From Bdellovibrionales bacterium (GTDB taxonomy: Bacteria > Bdellovibrionota > Bdellovibrionia > Bdellovibrionales > UBA1609): a stretch of 50,415 nt of DNA. The stretch covers positions 1 to 50,415 of the forward strand of contig JAKUPT010000017.1 in the NCBI GenBank assembly GCA_022450595.1, read 5' to 3'. The notes below the pieces were generated by a model. It was not told the DNA's origin and ran no database searches. It was given only the letters and a program-made list of their open reading frames with translations. Positions 8,964 through 18,752 of the stretch are shown one piece after another; position 1 is the first letter of the stretch, and every line of letters begins with the position of its first letter. A program made the position numbers and the translations under genes.

Positions 8964-10593
8964 TAAGGTTATTTAAGTTTACACTTTCATGCATAAAAAC
9001 TTCATAACCAATTTTAGATCTAATGTTTCCAACAACGGATTTATCAGGACGATTCTGGTCTAGTTTTTTTAAATTATTAAAATATAAAAACTTTTCTTTT
9101 TCATTAAACAAGGCTTCAATTTTTTCGCGCCAGTCTCTTGGAGCATCAAATAAAGCTAAAGACCATTCGTTTATACTAAAGGTCTTATAAATAGCTTCTA
9201 TGCTTTCCTCTGGAAGTGAAAAAAGTTTATAAAAAGGAGGACGCTTCTTTTTAATCAATGATGTGTCAGGACTTGCTTCATATATTTCTCTTTCTTCAAC
9301 CACATCAGCATATGCAATATAATTGAGAAGCTCTTTTTCTTTTTGATAAACTTTAAAATCATTGTAAGTGACTTTTGGTTGATGCTCTAAGCTTAATGCT
9401 AATATTTCTTCAACTCTGGTATTTTCAATGCGAACTGGTTTAAAGCTTTCATCAATAATACTAGCCCAAGAGCCTGGGAACAATCTTCTTGCAATTGGCA
9501 CAGAAAGAGATTTTGGCAATGAAAATAGTATTGCAAAGGCCTCTTCTTGTGAAATATTTTTTAAAACCTTATCTACCTGATCATCCAATCTCCATATTTG
9601 AATTAATAACATATCCCATTCAGGGTTGGCTTGATCAGATCTCACACGACACATATGCTCTAATGTTTTCAAAGTTTCATGGGTAACCTCTCCGGGATGA
9701 TCAAAGCCGTCGAGCCATTTTTCATCTTTACTATAAGCTAACCACTGTTTTTGAACGTCTATAGGAAACAATGTCAGTAGTGAACCAAGTGTGCCAATAT
9801 CTTTTTCAACCAGGTCTTGGAGATATAAAAAATTATCCAAGTTAAGATAAGACTTTGACTGTACAATTTCATCAACAAGCGCGTGAGAAATTTCTTTCGT
9901 TCTTATTGGATCATTAAATTTAAAATCTTCAGACTTAGTATTTTTATTTTCAATCGGCTTGCCAATTGAAGAGGAATCCATCGATCCTGAAGCCGGAGCT
10001 CCTGCAGAGTTATTGGATATCTCTGAGATAGATTTATTTAAACTTTTCATGGATAATTTAATGATTAAAAATATACCTGTGAGAAAAATAAATAAGATGG
10101 ACAAACTTAATAGCACAAGACTGTTCATAAACGGGTTTATTGTCCACTTTTCTTTAACAATGTCAATTTTGTCACGAGCAGGTAATAATCTCAAATTTTT
10201 AGTCAAAGACTCTTTTATATCTACAATTTCTTTATCTGAAATTGTTGAAGGCATTTTTACACTCAAAGCAATAGACTTTACTCTGTTTCTCAAAGAGTAT
10301 AAAGAGACTGCTGGGTCATCCCACTCATCAATTATTTCTTCTTGATCTAGGGCATAATAGGGCAGTGTTTCTCCGCGAGTTTCAAGATAGTTGTTGGTTT
10401 GCCTTCTTAAGGGGTCAATATCAACGTTTACTGAAAAAGGTAATTCAGGAAAACGAGTTTTAAAAAAAGACACAGCTTCATTTTTTATTTTATCTTCAAG
10501 CTCAGCCACACGGGGGTGTTTTTCTTGTGCATATGTAGAAAGGGTAAAAAGACTTAAAATCAAGATGTAGAAAACGTTTTTTATAAACATCAT
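8932..10593 (-). CDS. FliF ring-building-motif-like / TM / FliG C-terminal-like fusion protein
   Basis: Signal peptide; VNVDIDPL...VKSIALSVKMPSTISDKEIVDIKESLTKNLRLLPARDKIDIVKEKW resembles the FliF-type RBM; TM segment LVLLSLSILFIFLTGIFLIIKL; C-terminus WSLALFDAPRDWREKIEALFNEKEKFLYFNNLKKLDQNRPDKSVVGNIRSKIGYEV resembles FliG-C. Located directly after MotB/MotA-like genes. Confidence 0.6.
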   Translation of the reverse strand: MMFIKNVFYILILSLFTLSTYAQEKHPRVAELEDKIKNEAVSFFKTRFPELPFSVNVDIDPLRRQTNNYLETRGETLPYYALDQEEIIDEWDDPAVSLYSLRNRVKSIALSVKMPSTISDKEIVDIKESLTKNLRLLPARDKIDIVKEKWTINPFMNSLVLLSLSILFIFLTGIFLIIKLSMKSLNKSISEISNNSAGAPASGSMDSSSIGKPIENKNTKSEDFKFNDPIRTKEISHALVDEIVQSKSYLNLDNFLYLQDLVEKDIGTLGSLLTLFPIDVQKQWLAYSKDEKWLDGFDHPGEVTHETLKTLEHMCRVRSDQANPEWDMLLIQIWRLDDQVDKVLKNISQEEAFAILFSLPKSLSVPIARRLFPGSWASIIDESFKPVRIENTRVEEILALSLEHQPKVTYNDFKVYQKEKELLNYIAYADVVEEREIYEASPDTSLIKKKRPPFYKLFSLPEESIEAIYKTFSINEWSLALFDAPRDWREKIEALFNEKEKFLYFNNLKKLDQNRPDKSVVGNIRSKIGYEVFMHESVNLNNLSDSENIHDAA

Positions 10594-11309
10594 GTTTTCC
10601 TCTCTTTATTTTTGGGTTCTATAACAAGCATAATCGTTCTTGCTAAATCATCAGGATCTATTTGTGTTTGGTTTAGATCCTCAACCTCTTTTTGAGTAAT
10701 GATAAGCTCACCATATCCACCTAGACGCATAAGCTTTAAAGGTATGCCTTCGTTTTGAAGAATTCTCATTGTAGCAATGGCCCTAAGAGCTGATAATTCA
10801 AGATTGTCTTTATAACGGTGCTTATTATTAAGCACCTTCTTTTTATCCGTGAAGGCTCGAATCCCTAAATTGTAGTGCCCCTGATAGGGTTGATAGACTT
10901 TCACAAACTCTTTTAAAACTTTTGTGGCTTGAGGCCTTGGTTTAATGTCTCCAACTTCAAAAAAAGACATCTTAGGAAATTCAATAATTATTTTTGAACC
11001 TAACTGGTGAACCTTGGCCCCCCATTGGTTCACTAACTTTTCTGAAATGCCAATTTCTTTTTCAGTACTGCCAATGTTTAAGTCCGGAGTGTCGGAGTGA
11101 CTGGCTAGGTCACGTGATTTCTTAAGTTGAGTGATAAGTGATAAATTCATTCCTTCTATATGCTCTTTTTCAGGATCAACAGTAAAAAACAAAACGAAAA
11201 AGGCAAGAAGTAGAGTCACCATATCTCCATAAGAGATCATCCACGAGCCATGCTCATCGACCTCTTGCTGTTGAGATTTATTTTGTGACCTATTTACAAA
11301 CTTAATCAT
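10590..11309 (-). CDS. MotB-like stator protein (OmpA-like peptidoglycan-binding domain)
   Basis: HGSWMISYGDMVTLLLAFFVLFFTVD (MotB TM with conserved Asp); C-terminal LELSALRAIATMRILQNEGIPLKLMRLGGYGE. Confidence 0.85.
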   Translation of the reverse strand: MIKFVNRSQNKSQQQEVDEHGSWMISYGDMVTLLLAFFVLFFTVDPEKEHIEGMNLSLITQLKKSRDLASHSDTPDLNIGSTEKEIGISEKLVNQWGAKVHQLGSKIIIEFPKMSFFEVGDIKPRPQATKVLKEFVKVYQPYQGHYNLGIRAFTDKKKVLNNKHRYKDNLELSALRAIATMRILQNEGIPLKLMRLGGYGELIITQKEVEDLNQTQIDPDDLARTIMLVIEPKNKERKT

Positions 11310-12088
11310 GCACTGGCCTCACCTTGAAGAATGTTAACTCTTTCATCAACTGAAACGTAACTATTTAATACTTCTTGTGCTTGCAATAAGTTTGATCCTT
11401 GAGCAATTAACATTATAGATTGAATGGCTAATGTGCCTGATTTTTCTTCTTCATTGACAATCTTTTCTATGGCTTCACCGGCAGGGTTTATAAATAGGTT
11501 AGCCATCAATAAACCATAGAGTGTTGCTACAAGAGCAATGGCCATTTTAATACCGGTTTCTTGAGCGGGCATCCCAGTTGAAACCGCTCGCATAAGCTCA
11601 ACCAAGCCAAAAACTGTTCCTGCCAGTCCGAAGGCTGGTGGATACTTTGCAAGGGATCTAAAACTATTTGAAATACTCTTTCCAGTTTGTAAATACGATT
11701 GTAATCTTTCATGTAAAATCACTTCAATTTCATCAGCTTTAAAATCTAAATGAATCAATTCAAGTCCATCACTAAGTAGCTGGTCTTCGATGGTGTTTAA
11801 ATTAAAATTGATGTTAGAGTGTCCAAGACTAAAATTTTGTAACACTGAGAGACTTTTTTGAATAAAGGCTTTTTTACTGGGTTGCCAGTATATCATTAAC
11901 TTTTTTAAATACTTAAACATGGCTTTTGAATTGCTCCATGGTAGAACCACGGCGGCCACAGCAATGGTTCCACCAACTACCATGGCAAATGCCACAAAAT
12001 CCCAAAGTCTTTCAGGGCCTTGATCTAGATGGTACAAAGAGGCAAAAATAGCGGCAGTCGCAATAAATAATGATAAAAGATAACCCAT
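11306..12088 (-). CDS. MotA-like stator protein (MotA/TolQ/ExbB family)
   Basis: WDFVAFAMVVGGTIAVAAVVLPW...LAKYPPAFGLAGTVFGLVELM...GIKMAIALVATLYGLLMANLFINPAGEAIEKI; 4-nt overlap with motB-like gene. Confidence 0.87.
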   Translation of the reverse strand: MGYLLSLFIATAAIFASLYHLDQGPERLWDFVAFAMVVGGTIAVAAVVLPWSNSKAMFKYLKKLMIYWQPSKKAFIQKSLSVLQNFSLGHSNINFNLNTIEDQLLSDGLELIHLDFKADEIEVILHERLQSYLQTGKSISNSFRSLAKYPPAFGLAGTVFGLVELMRAVSTGMPAQETGIKMAIALVATLYGLLMANLFINPAGEAIEKIVNEEEKSGTLAIQSIMLIAQGSNLLQAQEVLNSYVSVDERVNILQGEASA

Positions 12089-12089
12089 A

Positions 12090-12704
12090 TTAATAAACCT
12101 CCTTGTTTTGCAACAATGAGCTTGTCAGGCCTTTCAACTTATTGACCATACGTTGTGTTTCTGGACTTTCCGGATTTAACTCCAAAGAGTTCTCATAGGC
12201 TTCTAAAGCTTTAACAGTTTGTTTGTCCATATAGTAAGCGTTACCTAGTATTCCCCAAAGCGTGGCTGAATTTGGATAATCTAAAATTAAATTTTTAACC
12301 AAACTTTGTGCCATTTCAAAATTTTTGGTTTGTAGCATATAAAGAGATCTCGCCACAACTTTAGCGACCTTTTCAACCGATTGCGTTTGTTGTTGGCAAG
12401 AGGCTGGAGTTTTTTGCTCTTCGAGACTGGCATTTAATTCAATGTTTTGGTTAATAATAGATTTAGGTAACAAAAAAGACTGACTCTCAAAGCCTTCTTT
12501 TTTGATGGTAATTTGCGCAGAATTATTAAGGTTAATGTCAGCTTGATTCATTCTAAGTGGTGTCACTCCAATACGTTCCACTTTTTGCCCTTTGTAAGAT
12601 AAAAACACATCTGCTTTATCAGGAGAACTACTCACATTAAATGATGAGGTGGAACATCCTGTTATAAAAGTTGATAAAAAAATGTATTTAGTTATCTTTG
12701 TCAT
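12090..12704 (-). CDS. Lipoprotein with PEGA-like and TPR domains
   Basis: Lipobox FITGC; SSPDKADVFLSYKGQKVERIGVTPLRMNQADI (PEGA-like); AQSLVKNLILDYPNSATLWGILGNAYYMDKQTVKALEAYENSLELNPESPETQRMV (TPR). Confidence 0.75.
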   Translation of the reverse strand: MTKITKYIFLSTFITGCSTSSFNVSSSPDKADVFLSYKGQKVERIGVTPLRMNQADINLNNSAQITIKKEGFESQSFLLPKSIINQNIELNASLEEQKTPASCQQQTQSVEKVAKVVARSLYMLQTKNFEMAQSLVKNLILDYPNSATLWGILGNAYYMDKQTVKALEAYENSLELNPESPETQRMVNKLKGLTSSLLQNKEVY

Positions 12705-12795
12705 TTTAACACTTCCTTAACAAACTGTTCGGAAGCTAAATAGATCATCTTTATTAATGTTAAGGTATCTACAACAAAACTAGTCGGGAGTCTCG

Positions 12796-15700
12796 TTATC
12801 TTTTTTTGATGATGGTCAAAAGGCTAGGATCAAAAGCGGACACGGTGCCACCTAAAGCTTCAGCTTGTGAGGTGAGGGTGATCACATCATTGGACTGAAG
12901 GTTACGTAAAAAGATAACCATTGAGCCTGAAGAGTGATTGTGGCCTCCAGAGGATCGTATGTAGTGGGACTTTACTTGTGCTCCATCGACCACTGCTCCA
13001 TTTACTTTGACGCTAATTATATTGTTTGACCTCTGTACGCTGGATGTAATGGAGTCATTGTAGACCAGTAAATAATCACCAGAGCTTAAAACTGTGATTT
13101 GATGATTTGACGATGAAGTGCTATGAGAAAATACACTATTATCATAGATGTTATTTAACAAAGAGCTCCAGCTCCAAGTACTCTCAGTGGCTGGATTTAA
13201 ATTTACTCCACTAGAAAGTGCACTTGAAGTCAGTGACAGTGCATTAGATGACGTATCTATTTTCTCTATATATATCGAACCTTCGTAGGATGAGGTGACA
13301 TTAACAGTTCCTCCTGCCCCTAGTTGTTGGGTAGTGATTGTTAAAGTCTGGCCGGCATTAACATTTGTTACAAGGCCTGACCAGTGAACAGAGGCTTTAT
13401 CGTTTCCTGTGGAAGGATCTGCACGAATATAACCTTGTTGGGCAGAGCCACCTGTGACTGTAGAGCCATCAAGTTTTACGCGTACACTCACCGAAGCCCT
13501 TTGAACATTTGATTGGACAGGTAGATTTACAAAAACTAAATAATCACCAGATTCTTCAATGGTGATGTTTTCTGCGTTTAAAGCATTATTATGCGTATAA
13601 ACACTGCTGTCTTTTTTATTAGATCCCCATAAAAGTGGATAAGCTGTCGACTGATTTAAGTTAGTGCTGTTGTTTGTCCTTGTTGTCGTGGCGGAAAAAA
13701 CTGAACGTGTGCTGGTGTCAATAAACTCTAAATAAAGTTTTGCTTTGTTACTTATTAATACCGTACTTAAATCAGGAGCGCCAGAGCTGGCTCTCACATC
13801 AATGACATCAGAAGCTGTAAGGTCAGGAAGAAGAACAGACAAATGCGCCGAAGACTCCTCATGACCACTGGCATTTCTAATATAAGTGGATTCAGCCAGT
13901 GCTGTGGGCACTTTAATGTTATTTACAAAGACTTCAAATTTGGGAGTCTCTCTTCCATAATCTGCCGTTCCTTGTGTGAGAGGAACATTTAATGTCAGTA
14001 AGTAACTGCCATTTTGTAAAACCTGAACTTGCTCGTTATTTGAGGTTAAAGAGTGTGAATAGTAATCATTGTCATAATAAGACTCACTCCATCTTAAACT
14101 AGAAGCGACAGATGGGTTCATATTACTTCCACTCACAGCTTCTGTACTAGAGAGCACTGCTGCGCCCGTTGCTATAGCATAAGATTCATAGGTCACAGAA
14201 GTGCTAGAGCAATTGGATTCATTACCGGAGGCATCGGTTGCCGTGACTTTAAATATGGTAGAACTAAAAGCACTCACACTGACAGCAATACTAAAATCAC
14301 CATTGTTGTCTGCAGAAGAGGTTGTGACCAATGTTGAGCATGTTGCATCTGAAAAAACTTTGACTGTGGCATTAGATTCCGTTGTTCCAACAATTTGAGG
14401 TGTTAAATCTGTTGAAGGAGAAGCAGGCATTGAGCCTGTGACCAATGTAGGACTTGGAGGGGCCGAGTCCTCTACTATAGTCACTGACGAGTTAGAGCAT
14501 CCCGATTCATTTCCTATAGAGTTTGTCGCAGTGGCATAGATTTGAGTGATGGCGTTGTCTGGTACAGTGGCAGTGACGGCAAAGTTTCCTGCGCCATTAG
14601 ATGTACCAGATCCAATATCAGAACCGGTACAGCCTGCGTTGTTATAAAGCTTAATGGTGAACCCAGCTTGGGTCACACCTGCCACAACAGGATTGTTTTC
14701 GTTCACTGGAGATGTGACATAGATTCCAGTTACAGTAGGTGGTTGAGGCGTTCCGGCTAAAATTGTAGTTGAAAAATAAATACTGTCAGAGGCCCCGTAT
14801 GGATCTTGCCCCACAATTTCAAACTCAATATTTTGACCTGCCATTGCATGTTGAGGAGTCCATCCAGAGAGTCTTCCGTTTAACACACCAAAAGTTGGAG
14901 AGCCTCCGCCTTCATTGATTAAGTTGCTGCAAGACTGAGCCGAGCCATCCATTGAAGAGTTGATGGATTGGTCCCATCTGCAGGTGTAACTAATTTGGTC
15001 TCCGTCCGAGTCAATGTCGTTATTTAAAGCGGCATTGTTAGCATCTATGTCGTTAGCATCGACCACTTGCCCGGTATAAATATTTGAAAGTGTGATCGGG
15101 TTCAATGATGGGGCATTGTTCACTAAGGTGTTTGCGGTCTCATCAATATTGTTGGTTTCTTGATTACCAAGAGCATCAATGGCTCGCACTCGCCAAGTGT
15201 AGCTTGAGCTGGGAGTGAGGCTATCCATCACTGTTGAGGTCACATTACCACCAGTGTTTGAAATGGTTTTTTGGTAATTAAGACTTCCCTGGTTATCCAC
15301 AGAAAAAACCATAAATGATTTTGCATCAGTAGAAGCATTCCAATTCAGGCGCATAGAGTTGTGTGAGATATTATCAATAGACTGAATGCCTCCAAAGTTG
15401 ATCGGTGAAACCCCTTGGCCAGACAGTCCTAAACTTTTTTGTAAAGAGTCTTCTGAATCCACTCTTGTGTAGAGCACATTAAAGGTAGTGGATAAGTTTC
15501 CCGGTTCCTGAGGACTAAATTCAATGGTTATCGTGCAAGCATCATTGGGCTTAAATACCACCGGAGATTTGCTGCAGCTGTCAGACTTAACTGTAAAATG
15601 ATCGTTTTCACCATTGATAGCAGTGATTAAAACATTGTTTTTTGATTTATTAGAAATCGTAATAACTTTAGATTCGCTTCCACTGTAAGAGGCGTGCGGG

Positions 15701-15861
15701 CCAAAGTCCCAGCTCACAGGATCAAATTCGATGGCAGAATTACCAGGTTGAGACTCTTGTGTATTATCAGTGGAGCCCTCTACAAATGAGAAATCAGATC
15801 CCTTTTTAAGGCATCCGGTTAAGCTTAGTAATAATAAATATATACAAAACGTTCTAAACAT
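12796..15861 (-). CDS. Large secreted lipoprotein: choice-of-anchor-type domain, Fn3, Ig-like repeats and three C-terminal tandem jelly-roll-like repeats
   Basis: Lipobox LLSLTGC; FDPVSWDFGPHASYSGSESKVITISNKSKNN; Fn3 SHNSMRLNWNASTDAKSFMVF; two Ig-like VTGxxx repeats; three ~150-aa C-terminal repeats. Confidence 0.75.
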   Translation of the reverse strand: MFRTFCIYLLLLSLTGCLKKGSDFSFVEGSTDNTQESQPGNSAIEFDPVSWDFGPHASYSGSESKVITISNKSKNNVLITAINGENDHFTVKSDSCSKSPVVFKPNDACTITIEFSPQEPGNLSTTFNVLYTRVDSEDSLQKSLGLSGQGVSPINFGGIQSIDNISHNSMRLNWNASTDAKSFMVFSVDNQGSLNYQKTISNTGGNVTSTVMDSLTPSSSYTWRVRAIDALGNQETNNIDETANTLVNNAPSLNPITLSNIYTGQVVDANDIDANNAALNNDIDSDGDQISYTCRWDQSINSSMDGSAQSCSNLINEGGGSPTFGVLNGRLSGWTPQHAMAGQNIEFEIVGQDPYGASDSIYFSTTILAGTPQPPTVTGIYVTSPVNENNPVVAGVTQAGFTIKLYNNAGCTGSDIGSGTSNGAGNFAVTATVPDNAITQIYATATNSIGNESGCSNSSVTIVEDSAPPSPTLVTGSMPASPSTDLTPQIVGTTESNATVKVFSDATCSTLVTTSSADNNGDFSIAVSVSAFSSTIFKVTATDASGNESNCSSTSVTYESYAIATGAAVLSSTEAVSGSNMNPSVASSLRWSESYYDNDYYSHSLTSNNEQVQVLQNGSYLLTLNVPLTQGTADYGRETPKFEVFVNNIKVPTALAESTYIRNASGHEESSAHLSVLLPDLTASDVIDVRASSGAPDLSTVLISNKAKLYLEFIDTSTRSVFSATTTRTNNSTNLNQSTAYPLLWGSNKKDSSVYTHNNALNAENITIEESGDYLVFVNLPVQSNVQRASVSVRVKLDGSTVTGGSAQQGYIRADPSTGNDKASVHWSGLVTNVNAGQTLTITTQQLGAGGTVNVTSSYEGSIYIEKIDTSSNALSLTSSALSSGVNLNPATESTWSWSSLLNNIYDNSVFSHSTSSSNHQITVLSSGDYLLVYNDSITSSVQRSNNIISVKVNGAVVDGAQVKSHYIRSSGGHNHSSGSMVIFLRNLQSNDVITLTSQAEALGGTVSAFDPSLLTIIKKR

Positions 15862-15997
15862 AAATTCTCGATAAGTATTAAGTTTACGTTAAGCTTATCG
15901 GGAGAGGCTTTAACAATACTTAACGAATCAGAATTTAATTCAAGACTTTGACCAATTTTGAGACAAAGTTAAAAGTGGATGTATCAATACAAAACGA

Positions 15998-16023
15998 CCT
16001 GTATGGAATAATAGACATACAGG
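15998..16023 (-). terminator. Intrinsic terminator-like hairpin downstream of pepN
   Basis: 8-bp stem CCTGTATG/CATACAGG; the minus strand continues into a T-rich GTCGTTTTG. Confidence 0.5.
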
Positions 16024-16048
16024 CCATTTTATATTTTTAAATTTTACT

Positions 16049-18643
16049 TTAGTTTAAAGCTTTACTAACAATTTCATATGTGTTTTTGGACAGAGTTTTT
16101 TCTGCCTTAATTCGTTCAAGTTGTTGTCTCATATGTTCACGCCTTGTGGGTTCAAAATGTTTCCAGTTGTTAAAAACCCCTACAATTCTAGCTGCAACAC
16201 TTGGATTGAGTTTATCAATCTGCAAAACTTTGTCGGCGTAATATTGATATGCGGCACCTGATTCATTATGAAAACGCAATGGATTGGCGCGCCCAAACAT
16301 CCAGAATAAGGAGTAACATTTGTTAGGCACTTTGATATTAAAAGCGGGATCATTCTCTAAGCTTTTAATCTTCTCTAAGGTGTCTTCACGACGAGAGCTT
16401 GCCTGCAATTGAAACCATTTATCGATAGTCAAAGTATCGTTATGAAATTTTTGATAAAAGTCATTAAAAGCTTTTTGATGCTCAGCGGAGTCTTGATGCT
16501 TTAGAACATTTAAGGCTCCCATTCTGACAGTCATGTTTTCAGCTTGGTCATACTGTTGATAAGCCAATTTATTGATGTCTACACTAGGCTCACGACTCAA
16601 AATTCCAAGCAATTGATTGCGAAGCTGCCTTTGTCCTACAACATCTGAGTTTTGAGCTGTAGTGTTGCTAGAGTTTAAATCATTATACATAGTTAAAATT
16701 TTATCACCAAAAGTGCTGGCAATATTTTTGTAAATAAACTCAATGGCTGTATGTAAATGACTGGGGTTAATATTATCAAGTCCCTGCATAGCATACTCAT
16801 AATCTGGCAAAGCCAAGAGTTGAGAGACAAGCATAGAATCAAGCTTTTTATTTTCTAAAATAGAATTAAAAGCTTGAATGTAGTCTTTTGAAACCGAGAG
16901 CTCCTTGTTGTTTTGAATTTGGCTTAAAATATCGTACCAGTTTTTTAATGCCAGCTTTTGCCCCGCCTCCCACTTTACAAAGGCATCAGAGTCATGAGCC
17001 ATTAAAAATAAAAGCTCTTGCTCGGCTTGAGGGGTTTTAACTTTTACAGGGGCCGAAAAATTTCTAAGTAAAGACAGTACAGGCTCCTGTTTGATATTTT
17101 CAAATTCAAAACTTTGCTTTTGCTGTTTTAATTCTAAAACTTGAGTCGGGATCATATCTTGCCCTTGGGAGTCCAAAAGCCCCACTGAGATAGGAATATG
17201 AAATGGTTGCTTTTGCTTTTGCCCAGGTGTTTCAGGGCATGTTTGTTCAATATGTAAAGTGTAAGTATTGTCCTTAAACTCTGATTGAAAAGTAATTTCC
17301 GGTGTGCCAGCCTGATCATACCATCTTTTAAATTGAGTCAGATCTTTACCACTGGCTTGCTCCATGGCATGCACAAAATCATCTGTGGTTACGGCCTGTC
17401 CGTCAAAGAGCTCAAAGTATTTATCTATACCTTTTCTAAAGGTTTCAGCTCCGAGTAGGGTGTGAATCATTCGAACCACTTCAGCCCCTTTTTCATAAAC
17501 GGTGAGGGTATAGAAATTATCAATTTCAATGTAAGACTGAGGTCTTACAGGGTGAGCCATCGGTCCGCTGTCTTCTGCGAACTGATTGGTTCTTAAGCGG
17601 TTCACATCATTAATGCGGCAAACGGCTCTTGAGGTCATATCAGAGCTAAACTCTTGGTCTCTAAAAACAGTTAGACCTTCTTTTAGAGAAAGCTGAAACC
17701 AATCTCTGCAAGTGACTCTATTTCCGGTCCAGTTATGAAAGTATTCATGGCCAATAACAGACTGAATGTTGTGATAGTCTTGGTCTGTGGCAGTTTCTGT
17801 ATCTGCCAAAACAAGTTTAGAGTTAAAAATATTTAAACCCTTATTTTCCATAGCTCCAGAATTAAAGCTATGAACTGAGGTGATCATATAAACATCTAAA
17901 TCATACTCTAGGCCATAAACCTCTTCGTCCCATTTCATGGACTGTTTTAATGATTCCATGGCATGGGTGGCTTTGGATTCATCTCCATGGTCCACATAAA
18001 TCTCAAGCTTTACTTTTTTGCCAGACTTAGTTGTAAAACTGTCTTCAACTTTTCCAAGGTCTCCAGCTACTAGAGCAAATAAATAACTTGGTTTAGGGTG
18101 AGGATCATGCCATTTAGCACTATGCCTTCCATCTGAAGCTTTGTTCTTTTCAATAAGGTTTCCGTTCGAAAGTAAAATAGGATATTTTTTTTCATCAGCA
18201 ATAATTGTGGTTGTATAAGTGGCCATCACGTCTGGACGATCAAGAAAGTAAGTGATTCTTCTAAAGCCTTCAGCTTCATTTTGAGTGCACAAAATATCTC
18301 CAGATCTATAAAGCCCTTGTAAAGCTGTGTTTTTATCTGGTTCAATTTCGTTAATGATTTTTAAAGTAAAGCTTTCAGGCAAATTATTTAAAATTAAACT
18401 TTCACCTTCAATTTTATAATCACTAAAGTCCTTATTATTAATCTGCACATGAATCAGTTTTAACTCTTCGCCTTGAAGGACAAGTTGGTTTGAGTCAGAA
18501 TTTGCATCTTTGTTTTTTTCAACCTCACTAATGGCGGTGACAGTAGTTTTGTTGTCTTCAATGTCAAAAGTGATATCGACTGTTTTGATAAAAAAGTCAG
18601 GAGCCTGATAATCTTTTAAGTAAATGGTTTTTGGTTCACTCAT
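16049..18643 (-). CDS. pepN: Aminopeptidase N (M1 metallopeptidase)
   Basis: FNSGAMENKGLNIFNSK (GAMEN) and VIGHEYFHNWTGNRVTCRDWFQLSLKEGLTVFRDQEF (HExxH...E). Confidence 0.95.
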   Translation of the reverse strand: MSEPKTIYLKDYQAPDFFIKTVDITFDIEDNKTTVTAISEVEKNKDANSDSNQLVLQGEELKLIHVQINNKDFSDYKIEGESLILNNLPESFTLKIINEIEPDKNTALQGLYRSGDILCTQNEAEGFRRITYFLDRPDVMATYTTTIIADEKKYPILLSNGNLIEKNKASDGRHSAKWHDPHPKPSYLFALVAGDLGKVEDSFTTKSGKKVKLEIYVDHGDESKATHAMESLKQSMKWDEEVYGLEYDLDVYMITSVHSFNSGAMENKGLNIFNSKLVLADTETATDQDYHNIQSVIGHEYFHNWTGNRVTCRDWFQLSLKEGLTVFRDQEFSSDMTSRAVCRINDVNRLRTNQFAEDSGPMAHPVRPQSYIEIDNFYTLTVYEKGAEVVRMIHTLLGAETFRKGIDKYFELFDGQAVTTDDFVHAMEQASGKDLTQFKRWYDQAGTPEITFQSEFKDNTYTLHIEQTCPETPGQKQKQPFHIPISVGLLDSQGQDMIPTQVLELKQQKQSFEFENIKQEPVLSLLRNFSAPVKVKTPQAEQELLFLMAHDSDAFVKWEAGQKLALKNWYDILSQIQNNKELSVSKDYIQAFNSILENKKLDSMLVSQLLALPDYEYAMQGLDNINPSHLHTAIEFIYKNIASTFGDKILTMYNDLNSSNTTAQNSDVVGQRQLRNQLLGILSREPSVDINKLAYQQYDQAENMTVRMGALNVLKHQDSAEHQKAFNDFYQKFHNDTLTIDKWFQLQASSRREDTLEKIKSLENDPAFNIKVPNKCYSLFWMFGRANPLRFHNESGAAYQYYADKVLQIDKLNPSVAARIVGVFNNWKHFEPTRREHMRQQLERIKAEKTLSKNTYEIVSKALN

Positions 18644-18752
18644 ATATTTCCCCTTCTGGTTGTGGGAAAACTAACATTTTTTTATTCTTTGAGCCACTTA
18701 AATACTGCAGTCAGCCATGATCTAAGGTAGGCTTTCAAAAAGGATAAAGTTT

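Noticed and set aside
14201-14760. Plus-strand ORFs inside the large lipoprotein gene
   Set aside because: Antisense to a long, domain-rich CDS; no recognisable protein features.
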